DNA of 64,000 bases from NCBI GenBank assembly GCA_016702305.1, contig JADJEH010000017.1:124001-188000 (forward strand). The letters are read 5' to 3'. Source of the DNA: a bacterium (lineage in GTDB: Bacteria; Electryoneota; RPQS01). Below, piece by piece: positions 17,716-25,555 of the stretch (the first letter of the stretch is position 1; each line of letters opens with the position of its first letter). The position numbers were made by a program, and so were the translations under genes. A model generated the notes under the pieces. It worked only from the letters and a program-made list of their open reading frames with translations. It was not told where the DNA came from and made no database searches.

Positions 17716-20316
17716 ATGTTTCACAACATTGCACTGCTACGCAGACTCGCTTTGCTCATGCTGCCGGTGTTGTTCATCTTCGGATGCGACAACGACGACG
17801 ACAACGATAACAATGATCCGCAGCTCCAGTCGAGCTATGTGCGCGTGGCGCACTTGTCGCCGGACGCTCCCGCAGTGGACGTCTGGGTGGACGGGAATAT
17901 CGTGCTGGAAGACGTCGCGTATAATGGCGTCAGCTCGTATCTCGAATTGACCGAAGGATCGCACCAGATCACAGTCGTCGCCGCGGGTACGACGCAACCC
18001 GCTGTGATTTCCGAGGCGGTTACGCTGATGCCGAACGTTTCTTATACGGTCGCCGCTACGGGGTTGCTCGCGGGAACGCCTGCAATTGATGCGTGGATTC
18101 TGACCGATGACCGCACTCCGGCCAGTGGTCAGGCGAAGGTGCGGTTCGCCCACGCTTCACCGGATGCACCCAATGTAGACATTTGGGCAGTTGGGGGGGC
18201 CAGCCCTCTCTTCGCCAACGTACCGTTTCGCTCGGCGGGCAACTATCTGACCATTGCGCCGGGCAGTGTACCATTGGAAGTGCGTGTCGCCGGAACAGAT
18301 GATCTGGTCGTACGCTTCGCGGGCATCACGCTCGATGGTGGCCGCAATTACACAATCTTTGCCAAGGGTTTGGCGAATCCCGGAAGCAATCCGAATACGC
18401 TGTCTGCGTACGCACTGGTTGACGCACCCGGCGCGGGCAATCTTTCGGTGAATCTCGTGCCCGTGAACGTGGACTTCTCGCGCCTCCGCGTTGGCCATTT
18501 GTCGCCGGATGCTCCGGCCGTGGATGTTTATGTGGACAACGCGCTTGTACTTCAAGATGTGCCGTTCCGCGCTTTCAGTGACTATCTCGCCGTGGAATCG
18601 GGTACGCGTAACATCCGCGTTACGCCTGCGAATAGCACCACCGACGTCATCAACGCCAACGTCACCGTGGCCGCGGACCTCAATTACTCCGTCGTGGCAA
18701 TGGGCCTTGTTGGTGATGGAACGCTGACTGCGAATGTCTACACTGATGACCTGATCGAAGGCGCGCAAGCCAAGGTGCGCTTCATTCATGGCTCGCCAAA
18801 TTCTCCGGCGGTGGATGTTCGTCTCCGCGAAGGTGGCATACTGTTCGGCAATACGTCCTTCGGAAATGCTGCGAACCTGATTGAAGTGCCGGCCGGCACG
18901 TACGATTTCGATGTGACCGTGGCCAATACACTCGACCTGGCGCTGCTAATTGACAACGTGCCGTTGGCCAACGGCGTGAACTATACCGTGTTTGCCACTG
19001 GATTGCTCGGCAGCGAAAGCACTCCGCTGTCGGCGATTGCGGTGGTGGATGACATTGAACAAGGTGGCGAAGTCGTGGCTCTGGAAACGAGTTCACCGGA
19101 GTATGCCGCGATCCGCGTCGCGCACCTCTCGCCTGACGCGCCGAACGTGGATGTGCACGTTAACGGTCAGACGGTTTTGACCAATGTTCCGTTCCGCGGC
19201 TTCAGCAGCTATCTGAACGTGCTGGCTGAGCGCCCGACTGATATCGAGGTCTTTGTTACCAATACAACGACGAATCCAGTCATCAGCGCGACGCTGACGT
19301 TCGCCGCCGAACAAGCCTACACAATCGCTGCGACAGGCTTGGCCGGTAATGGCACGCTCGGACCGATTGTGCTTGCGGATGATCGCGGCACGACGGGCGA
19401 CAGCAAGATCCGATTCATTCACACCGCGCCTGATGCACCTGCGGTGGACATTACGTTGACTGACGGCACTGTGCTGTTCGGAAACGTTGAGTTCAACGAA
19501 GCCGCGGCGTTCATCAGCGTGACTGCGAACGAATATGATCTGCAAGTGCGGGTGGCGGGCACGAATAGTGTTGTGCTTTCATTTGGCGACGTTGCACTCA
19601 GCGGTTCCACCAACTACTCGATCTTCGCCACGGGTCAACTGGGCGACGGCACGCTGACCGCAACGGTCGCCGTGGACGCGCCGGGCAACGGCAGCACGTC
19701 GTTGAATCTCACGCCCGCGACGGCGGAGCTGCGCGTGGCACATCTGTCACCTGACGCACCGAATGTTGACGTATATGTAGACGGCACGCGGGCCCTCGAA
19801 AATGTCCCGTTCACGGCGATCAGCGGTTACCTGACCGTTCCGGCCAAGTCGCAGTCCGTGCAGGTGTTCGTGGCGGGCAGCACCACCAACCCAGTGATTA
19901 GTGAAACGCTGACGTGGCTGCCGGGTGCGGCTTATACAGTTGCGGCTACGGGTTTGGTCGGCGCCAATGACCTCTCCCCCATCGTGCTGAACGACGACCG
20001 CAACGGCAACCCCAACGGTGATGCGCATGTGCGTTTCGTGCATACGTCTCCGGACGCGCCTAATGTCAACATTCGCGTAGCCAACGGCGGGCCGACATTG
20101 TTTGAAAATGTACCATTCCGCGCGTTCGCTGAATACATTGGCGTAGGTCCGGCAAGCTATGACCTCGAAGTTGTCGTGACCAGCACCGGGCAGGTCGCGC
20201 TGTCTGTTCCGGCGGTTGTCTTGAACAGCTCGACGAATTACACGATCTTCGCCGTTGGTCTGGCGGGGAACGGCACACTGGCCGCCCTGCCGGTGGTGGA
20301 TTCGGACCAGGACTAA
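17716..20316 (+). CDS. lipoprotein made of eight DUF4397 repeats
   Basis: 866 residues. Lipoprotein signal peptide (about 1-21) with FIFGC lipobox followed by an Asp/Asn-rich linker. The rest is eight copies of a DUF4397 unit, each opening with a block like VRVAHLSPDAPAVDVWVDG (about 17838, 18138, 18483, 18775, 19111, 19408, 19730, 20029). Two unit types alternate: type A (HLSPDAP..DV.V) ends in TGLVG.....V..DDR, and type B (H.SPDAP.V.I) ends in T.YTIFA.GL. Repeat spacing alternates near 297 and 320-345 bp, so the ancestral unit was a pair that was duplicated four times. It is probably a surface adhesin or structural protein. The ATG at 17716 has GAGGA 5 bp upstream. Confidence 0.9.
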   Translation: MFHNIALLRRLALLMLPVLFIFGCDNDDDNDNNDPQLQSSYVRVAHLSPDAPAVDVWVDGNIVLEDVAYNGVSSYLELTEGSHQITVVAAGTTQPAVISEAVTLMPNVSYTVAATGLLAGTPAIDAWILTDDRTPASGQAKVRFAHASPDAPNVDIWAVGGASPLFANVPFRSAGNYLTIAPGSVPLEVRVAGTDDLVVRFAGITLDGGRNYTIFAKGLANPGSNPNTLSAYALVDAPGAGNLSVNLVPVNVDFSRLRVGHLSPDAPAVDVYVDNALVLQDVPFRAFSDYLAVESGTRNIRVTPANSTTDVINANVTVAADLNYSVVAMGLVGDGTLTANVYTDDLIEGAQAKVRFIHGSPNSPAVDVRLREGGILFGNTSFGNAANLIEVPAGTYDFDVTVANTLDLALLIDNVPLANGVNYTVFATGLLGSESTPLSAIAVVDDIEQGGEVVALETSSPEYAAIRVAHLSPDAPNVDVHVNGQTVLTNVPFRGFSSYLNVLAERPTDIEVFVTNTTTNPVISATLTFAAEQAYTIAATGLAGNGTLGPIVLADDRGTTGDSKIRFIHTAPDAPAVDITLTDGTVLFGNVEFNEAAAFISVTANEYDLQVRVAGTNSVVLSFGDVALSGSTNYSIFATGQLGDGTLTATVAVDAPGNGSTSLNLTPATAELRVAHLSPDAPNVDVYVDGTRALENVPFTAISGYLTVPAKSQSVQVFVAGSTTNPVISETLTWLPGAAYTVAATGLVGANDLSPIVLNDDRNGNPNGDAHVRFVHTSPDAPNVNIRVANGGPTLFENVPFRAFAEYIGVGPASYDLEVVVTSTGQVALSVPAVVLNSSTNYTIFAVGLAGNGTLAALPVVDSDQD
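17838..20316 (+). repeat. fourfold tandem duplication of an approximately 630-bp A/B DUF4397 unit
   Basis: The A-type openings at 17838, 18483, 19111 and 19730 are 645, 628 and 619 bp apart. The B-type openings lie about 300 bp after each. DNA identity between units is only partial, so the duplications are old. Confidence 0.8.
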
Positions 20317-20407
20317 ACGACTCTGCGCGGCGGCGGTGCCGGTTCGCACCGGCTGCGGAGCCTCCCCTGCCTCAGCGGTGCAGCCGGGCCGCCCTGCCGG
20401 ACATGAG

Positions 20408-20437
20408 CACGCCCGTCGCTTGACGGGCGTGTTTTTT
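20408..20437 (+). terminator. Rho-independent terminator after the DUF4397 lipoprotein gene
   Basis: CACGCCCGTC / GACGGGCGTG, loop GCTT, then six T residues. Confidence 0.9.
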
Positions 20438-20489
20438 GTCGGTATCTTGAGTGAATTGGCCATCACTTCACGACGGGCAGGAACGAACT

Positions 20490-21896
20490 ATGCGGATTAC
20501 TTTTCATGGCGCGGCCGGAGGAGTTACCGGCTCGAAGCACCTGATCGAAGCGGGCGGACGGCGCGTGCTGCTGGACTGCGGCATGTTCCAAGGGCGCAGA
20601 CAAGAGTCGCTGGAACTCAATTGGGGGATGTCGCCCGAACTCGAAAACGTTGACGCCGTCTTGCTGTCGCACGCGCATCTTGATCACTGCGGTCTGCTGC
20701 CGCTACTCGTCAAGCGAGGGTACGACGGCCCGATCTTCTGCACATCGGCGACGCGCGACATCACCGAGTTCATACTCAAGGACAGCGCGAATATTCAGGA
20801 ACACGACTTCAAGTGGTTTCGCAAAGAGAACCTGGCGCTGGCCGGACCGGATCAGCCACTGTATGTTCCCGACGATATTCAGGCGACCATGGCGATGTTC
20901 GAGCAGGTACCCTTCGCGAAAAACAGCGGGCCATGGCAGACTTTGATTCCGGGCGTGCGCGCGAAGTACTACCAGGCCGGACATATTCTCGGTTCGGCGT
21001 GGATCATGCTCGAATTCGACGGCGACGCCGGCCCCGAACGGGTAGCGTTCTCCGGCGATTTGGGACGATTTCACACGCCGCTGCTGCTTGATCCGGAGTA
21101 CTCCGATGAAGAGTGTCCGGTCCTGCTGCTGGAATCCACCTATGGCAACCGCGAGCATAAGCCGCGCGAAGTCGCGTTTGAAAAACTGCGGCAGGCGATC
21201 TTGCGCGCGACGGAGCGCCGCGGCAAAGTCGTCATCCCGGCCTTCGCGCTGGGACGCACGCAAGAGCTGATCTACGTTCTGCATCAGATGCACAACGCCG
21301 GGGCGATTCCCGACATACCAATCTACATTGACAGCCCGTTGGGAATCAACATGACTTCGGTCTACCGGTCGTACAAAGATCAATACGACACGCAGTCCAA
21401 GCGCGATTTTCCGGCACCGGGCGACGGGCCGCTGGTGGACGACAAAATCCGGTACACGCGGGCGGTACGCGAATCCATGGCGCTAAACAATCTCGAAGGG
21501 CCGTTTGTCGTGATCGCTTCGTCAGGGATGATGGAAGGCGGGCGCATTCGGCATCACCTGCGCCATTGTATCAGCGACGAACGCAATATTATTCTGATCA
21601 TCGGCTTCCAGGCCGAGCACACGCTGGGCCGTAAGCTGGTGGACGGCGAGCCGCAGGTACGGTTGTTCGGAGACTGGTACGACGTGCGCGCCGAAATTGT
21701 CAAGCTCAATGAATTCTCCGCGCATGCGGACGCCAAAGAGCTGCACGCGTTCGCGGGAAATATGACAGGTTTGCGCAAGGTTTTTCTCGTCCACGGCGAA
21801 CATGAACAGGCCCATGCGCTGCGCGACCGCCTGCTCCATGGCAACGCGAGTCTCGATATTACTATCCCACAACGCGGCGACTCGTTCGAATTGTAG
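20490..21896 (+). CDS. MBL-fold beta-CASP ribonuclease (CPSF73/YSH1-like)
   Basis: 468 residues, cytoplasmic. Metallo-beta-lactamase metal site SHAHLDHCG at about residue 60, further ligands in YQAGHILGSAW and FSGDLGRF, the beta-CASP insert (about 200-360, ESTYGNREHK, IPAFALGRTQELIY, SSGMMEGGRI), and the C-terminal Zn-dependent RNA-processing motif (EFSAHADAKEL, VHGEHEQAHALRDRL). The family cleaves RNA endo- or 5'-exonucleolytically. The ATG at 20490 directly opens with MRITFHGAAGGVTGS, the normal family start. It stands alone, with its own short upstream region after a terminator. Confidence 0.92.
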   Translation: MRITFHGAAGGVTGSKHLIEAGGRRVLLDCGMFQGRRQESLELNWGMSPELENVDAVLLSHAHLDHCGLLPLLVKRGYDGPIFCTSATRDITEFILKDSANIQEHDFKWFRKENLALAGPDQPLYVPDDIQATMAMFEQVPFAKNSGPWQTLIPGVRAKYYQAGHILGSAWIMLEFDGDAGPERVAFSGDLGRFHTPLLLDPEYSDEECPVLLLESTYGNREHKPREVAFEKLRQAILRATERRGKVVIPAFALGRTQELIYVLHQMHNAGAIPDIPIYIDSPLGINMTSVYRSYKDQYDTQSKRDFPAPGDGPLVDDKIRYTRAVRESMALNNLEGPFVVIASSGMMEGGRIRHHLRHCISDERNIILIIGFQAEHTLGRKLVDGEPQVRLFGDWYDVRAEIVKLNEFSAHADAKELHAFAGNMTGLRKVFLVHGEHEQAHALRDRLLHGNASLDITIPQRGDSFEL

Positions 21897-21903
21897 ATGC
21901 TCG

Positions 21904-21932
21904 TTGCAGGTTCCGAGCGGAGTTCGTATATT
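21904..21932 (+). promoter_or_regulatory. predicted promoter of the sixA-tmk-tmk-ppx operon
   Basis: TTGCAG (21904-21909), 17 bp, TATATT (21927-21932); the GTG start of sixA follows 46 bp later. Confidence 0.6.
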
Positions 21933-21978
21933 ACATAGTGCAAGTGACGAATTGTTAAGATTTTGTTAGCGCACTACT

Positions 21979-22476
21979 GTGATTATTTACCTTGTTCGCC
22001 ACGCCATTGCCGTCGAGCATGGCACTCCGGGCTTCGCCGACGACGAACGCCCCCTGACAGAAGAAGGCATTGACCGGATGCAGCGCGGCGCGCGCGGTTT
22101 GGCGCGCTTCGTGGACCCGCCTGAACTCATTGTGTCCAGTCCGCTCTTGCGGGCGCGACAGACGGCCGAGATCCTGGCGGTGGCCCTGCAATCGCGGCAT
22201 GCGTTGACCGAGTGGACGGTCCTGACACCGGACGCGACGCCGACGCAGACGATGACCCATGTCAACAAGCATGCCTCCGAGAACTCGACCATGATGCTTG
22301 TCGGGCATGAGCCGCATCTGTCCGCGCTCGCGGCGACGCTGCTGGGCGCATCCGCCGACGCGATTGCCTTTAAGAAGGGTGGCGCGTGCGCGATCGAGTG
22401 TCCGATCAAAGTCGCGCGCGGCACGGGCAAATTGCTCTGGCTCCTCACTCCTAAACAACTCCGCCAGCTTGCCTAA
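21979..22476 (+). CDS. sixA: SixA-type histidine phosphatase
   Basis: 165 residues of the histidine phosphatase superfamily: IIYLVRHAIA at the N-terminus (catalytic Arg-His), SSPLLRARQTAEIL (second Arg) and MLVGHEPHLSALA (second catalytic His). The SixA branch dephosphorylates phosphohistidine on phosphotransfer proteins and is often found beside polyphosphate genes. The GTG at 21979 is the only start that keeps the family N-terminus. The stop overlaps the next ATG (TAATG), so the four genes here are translationally coupled. Confidence 0.9.
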   Translation: MIIYLVRHAIAVEHGTPGFADDERPLTEEGIDRMQRGARGLARFVDPPELIVSSPLLRARQTAEILAVALQSRHALTEWTVLTPDATPTQTMTHVNKHASENSTMMLVGHEPHLSALAATLLGASADAIAFKKGGACAIECPIKVARGTGKLLWLLTPKQLRQLA

Positions 22477-23189
22477 TGCGACAATTTGAACAACAACACC
22501 CCTATCCGGGAAAGCTGATCATCGTCGAAGGAATTGACGGTTCCGGAAAGTCCACGCAGTTGAATCTGCTGCATAAGTGGCTCGAAGGCATGGGCCGCCG
22601 CGTGTTTTTTACAGAATGGAACTCCTCGCCGCTGGTGAACGAGACGATCAAGCGCGGCAAGAAGAAGAACCTGCTCACGCCGACGACATTCAGCGTGCTG
22701 CATGCCGTCGATTTCGCGGACCGGCTCGCCCACCTTATTATCCCGCCGTTGAAGGCAGGTATGATCGTGTGCGCGGACCGCTATATCTACACCGCGTTTA
22801 GCCGCGACGTGGTGCGCGGCGTGGATCGTGAATGGGTACGCGATATGTACGGCTTCGCAGTGCGCCCGGATATTGCCATGTATTTCCGCGTGCCAATAGA
22901 AGTCTCGCTCAGCCGGATACTCAGCGGCCGGACGGCGTTGAAGTTTCACGAAGCGGGCATGGACTTGAACCTGAGCGATGATCCGCACGAGAGCTTCCGG
23001 CTGTTTCAAACGCGAATCCTCGAAGAGTACGACCGAATCGCCCCGGAATACGGCCTGTCCGTGATGGACGCAACGCTGCCGATCACGGATCAGCAGGAGC
23101 GATTCCGCAGACTCGTCATGGAAAAGCTCGAGCATTTCGATCCGCAGCCGGTGACGCGCGTGAAGAAGCGGAGGGCGGCAAATGTCTGA
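22476..23189 (+). CDS. tmk: thymidylate kinase-like P-loop kinase (first of a tandem pair)
   Basis: 237 residues, slightly longer than the usual 205-215. Walker A VEGIDGSGKST at about 19-29, the DR(Y) motif ADRYIYTAFSRD (about 100), and the general dTMP kinase fold. A true Tmk phosphorylates dTMP to dTDP. However, genes of this longer type often lie in polyphosphate clusters and may act on other nucleotides; here the neighbours are sixA and ppx, and the next gene is a paralogue. It overlaps sixA by one base and the next gene by eight. Confidence 0.83.
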   Translation: MRQFEQQHPYPGKLIIVEGIDGSGKSTQLNLLHKWLEGMGRRVFFTEWNSSPLVNETIKRGKKKNLLTPTTFSVLHAVDFADRLAHLIIPPLKAGMIVCADRYIYTAFSRDVVRGVDREWVRDMYGFAVRPDIAMYFRVPIEVSLSRILSGRTALKFHEAGMDLNLSDDPHESFRLFQTRILEEYDRIAPEYGLSVMDATLPITDQQERFRRLVMEKLEHFDPQPVTRVKKRRAANV

Positions 23190-23910
23190 GGCGCGCTATT
23201 TCCACGGCAACGGCCAGCCATACTTGAAGCCCGGCGAACTCGCCGGCAAGCTGATCGTCGTCGAAGGCACGGACGGCGTGGGCCGCTCGTCGCAGATCGC
23301 CGACATCAAGCAGTGGCTTGAAATCAACGGCCACGCCGTGGTGACGACCGGGCTCACGCGCTCTGCGCTGGTGGGCAAGACGATTGATCAGGCCAAGGCG
23401 GGGCACACGCTGAATACGCATACGTATTGCCTGCTGTACGTCGCCGATTTTGCCGACTGTCTCGAACACGAAATTATTCCGGCGTTACGCGCCGGCTTCG
23501 TGGTGATCGCGGACCGCTACATCTATACGCTGATGGCGCGCGCAATTGTGCGCGGCGCAGATCCGCAGTGGATCAAGTCGGTACTCGGATTTGCTCTGCA
23601 GCCGGACGCGGTGTTCTATCTGAAGATCAGTCTCGAAAATTTGATCCCGCGCGTCATTAACAGCGACCGCATCTACGAACACTACTGGCTCGAAGATTCG
23701 GCCGAAGGGCTTGACTATTGGGAAGCGGGCATGGACTTGCGGTTAGGCGAGGATTTCTACGACAGTTTCCTTGAGTACCAGCGGCGCAAGATGGTGCTGT
23801 TCGAGAGCATGGCCCGCGATTACAATTTTGAAGTCGTACCGGCTTCACGCGGATTCAACCAGGTCAACCGATTGCTCAAACAAGGTTTCCTGCGCGTCCT
23901 GCAGCCATGA
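23182..23910 (+). CDS. thymidylate kinase paralogue with altered P-loop
   Basis: 242 residues, clearly homologous to the preceding gene along its whole length (KLIVVEGTDG, ADRYIYTLMARAIVRG, HEIIPALRAGF, YWEAGMDLRLGEDFYDSF). The Walker A reads EGTDGVGRSSQ: the lysine that holds the ATP phosphates is replaced by Arg and the following Ser-Thr by Ser-Ser. It may be a regulatory, non-catalytic partner forming a heterodimer with the first copy, or have reduced activity (inference). It is tightly coupled on both sides (8-bp and 4-bp overlaps). Confidence 0.82.
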   Translation: MSEARYFHGNGQPYLKPGELAGKLIVVEGTDGVGRSSQIADIKQWLEINGHAVVTTGLTRSALVGKTIDQAKAGHTLNTHTYCLLYVADFADCLEHEIIPALRAGFVVIADRYIYTLMARAIVRGADPQWIKSVLGFALQPDAVFYLKISLENLIPRVINSDRIYEHYWLEDSAEGLDYWEAGMDLRLGEDFYDSFLEYQRRKMVLFESMARDYNFEVVPASRGFNQVNRLLKQGFLRVLQP

Positions 23911-25472
23911 GTTCCGGCGCGCCCGACCGCATCGCCGTCGTTGACGTCGGCACGAATTCCATCCATCTGCTGATCGCGCGTGTGATTCCCGAGACGGGTG
24001 GATTTGAAGTGCTGGATCGCGACAAAGAGATGGTGCGGCTGGGCGCGGGCATCGGCCCGCTGGGCGAGCTTACTGACCAGGCGATGACTCGCGGTATCGC
24101 CGCTCTACGAAAATTTCAGGCGCGCGCCCATGCGGCGGGCGCCTTGTTGCGTGTGGTCGCAACGAGTGCCGTGCGCGAGGCGACCAATCGCGAGGTGTTT
24201 GTCGGGCGCGTGCGCAAAGAGCTTGGCCTCGCGATTGAAGTGGCCAGCGGATTTGAAGAGGCGCGGCTCACGTATCTGGCCGTGCGCAAGGCGGTGGACC
24301 CCGGCTCGCGCACGATTCTGATGGTGGACATTGGCGGCGGCAGCACGGAGTTCGCCGTCGGGACTGGCGACGAGCTGCTGTTTGACGACAGTATCAAACT
24401 CGGCGCGGTGAGGTTGATGCAGGAGTTCTTCCCTGACGGTAAGACCGACGCGCGGGCCGTCGCGGAATGCCGCAAGCACTGTTCACTCAGTCTCAGCCCG
24501 ATTCGCCGCGGCTTGATGGGTTGTACGTATGATTGGGCGGTCGGATCGAGCGGCACAATTCAATGCCTGGGGCGGATGATCCTGGCCGAGCGCGGACTGC
24601 CCCCAACCGGAAGGCTGAATCGCGTCAGTTTTTCACGTCCTGAATTGGGCACGGCGATTGAGCGCATGCTGGCCGCGAAAACGACCGCGGGCAGGGCGAA
24701 GTTAAAAGGCGTGGACGAGGGCCGGGCCGACGTTCTGCCGGGCGGAGCACTGCTGCTGGAAGCGGCTTTCCATGAACTTGAATTGCAGACGCTGACGATT
24801 TCCGAGTACTCGATTCGCGAAGGCGTGCTGTTCGACAGTATCGCGCGACTCTATCAGCGCGACCAGTTCCTGTCGCATGAAGGTCAGCGGTATCGCAGCG
24901 TGATGCACTTGGCGCACCGCTATCACTTTGAGCCGACGCATTCCGAGCATGTGACGCGCCTCGCACTGTCCATCTACGATCAAACCCCGGAACTGCACGG
25001 CCTCGGCGATATCGAGCGCGAGCTGCTTGAAGCCGCCGCGCTGCTGCACGACATCGGACTTTATGTGTCGCACGCTTCGCATCATAAGCATTCGTACTAC
25101 CTAATCCGCAATTCACAACTCCTGGGTTTTGCGGATTACGAGCAGCAGATCATCGCACTGGTCGGGCGCTATCACCGCAAGTCTCCGCCGCGCAAGAACC
25201 ATCTGGAGTTCATGAGCCTGCCGCAGCCGCAGCAGGTGATTGTCGCCAAGCTCGCCGGGATACTGCGCATCGCGGACGGCCTTGACCGGGCACATGCGTC
25301 ATCGGTGGCGGCGGTTCATGTCAACACTCAGGCGCGCGATGTGACGATGCGGTTAACAGCCACGCCGTCACACAAACTTGACTATGCAATCTGGGGCGCC
25401 GAACGCAAGAGCGATCTGTTTGAAGAGGTTTTCAACCGCAAACTGCAGATTGTCGCCGACAGCACAAGTTGA
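23907..25472 (+). CDS. ppx: exopolyphosphatase / pppGpp phosphatase with HD domain
   Basis: 521 residues. The Ppx/GppA ASKHA ATPase core covers about 1-305 (AVVDVGTNSIHLLIA phosphate-1 loop, ATSAVREATNRE, MVDIGGGSTEFA phosphate-2 loop), followed by an HD-type domain (about 320-505, HSEHVTRLAL, AALLHDIGLYVSHASHHKHS). It hydrolyses polyphosphate ends and/or pppGpp. The start overlaps the previous stop (ATGA). As the last gene of the operon it supports a polyphosphate role for the whole unit, although no ppk is in the window. Confidence 0.92.
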   Translation: MSSGAPDRIAVVDVGTNSIHLLIARVIPETGGFEVLDRDKEMVRLGAGIGPLGELTDQAMTRGIAALRKFQARAHAAGALLRVVATSAVREATNREVFVGRVRKELGLAIEVASGFEEARLTYLAVRKAVDPGSRTILMVDIGGGSTEFAVGTGDELLFDDSIKLGAVRLMQEFFPDGKTDARAVAECRKHCSLSLSPIRRGLMGCTYDWAVGSSGTIQCLGRMILAERGLPPTGRLNRVSFSRPELGTAIERMLAAKTTAGRAKLKGVDEGRADVLPGGALLLEAAFHELELQTLTISEYSIREGVLFDSIARLYQRDQFLSHEGQRYRSVMHLAHRYHFEPTHSEHVTRLALSIYDQTPELHGLGDIERELLEAAALLHDIGLYVSHASHHKHSYYLIRNSQLLGFADYEQQIIALVGRYHRKSPPRKNHLEFMSLPQPQQVIVAKLAGILRIADGLDRAHASSVAAVHVNTQARDVTMRLTATPSHKLDYAIWGAERKSDLFEEVFNRKLQIVADSTS

Positions 25473-25497
25473 ACCCGCGGTGAACGCGGCGCATAAT

Positions 25498-25534
25498 AAC
25501 AGCAGACCCCGCTCATTGAGCGGGGTCTGCTGTT
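25498..25534. terminator. 17-bp bidirectional terminator between convergent genes
   Basis: Perfect stem AACAGCAGACCCCGCTC / GAGCGGGGTCTGCTGTT with a 3-nt loop and T-rich flanks on each strand. It serves ppx from the left and the large secreted gene from the right. Confidence 0.9.
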
Positions 25535-25555
25535 TTCCACCGATGCCGTCGAGAA

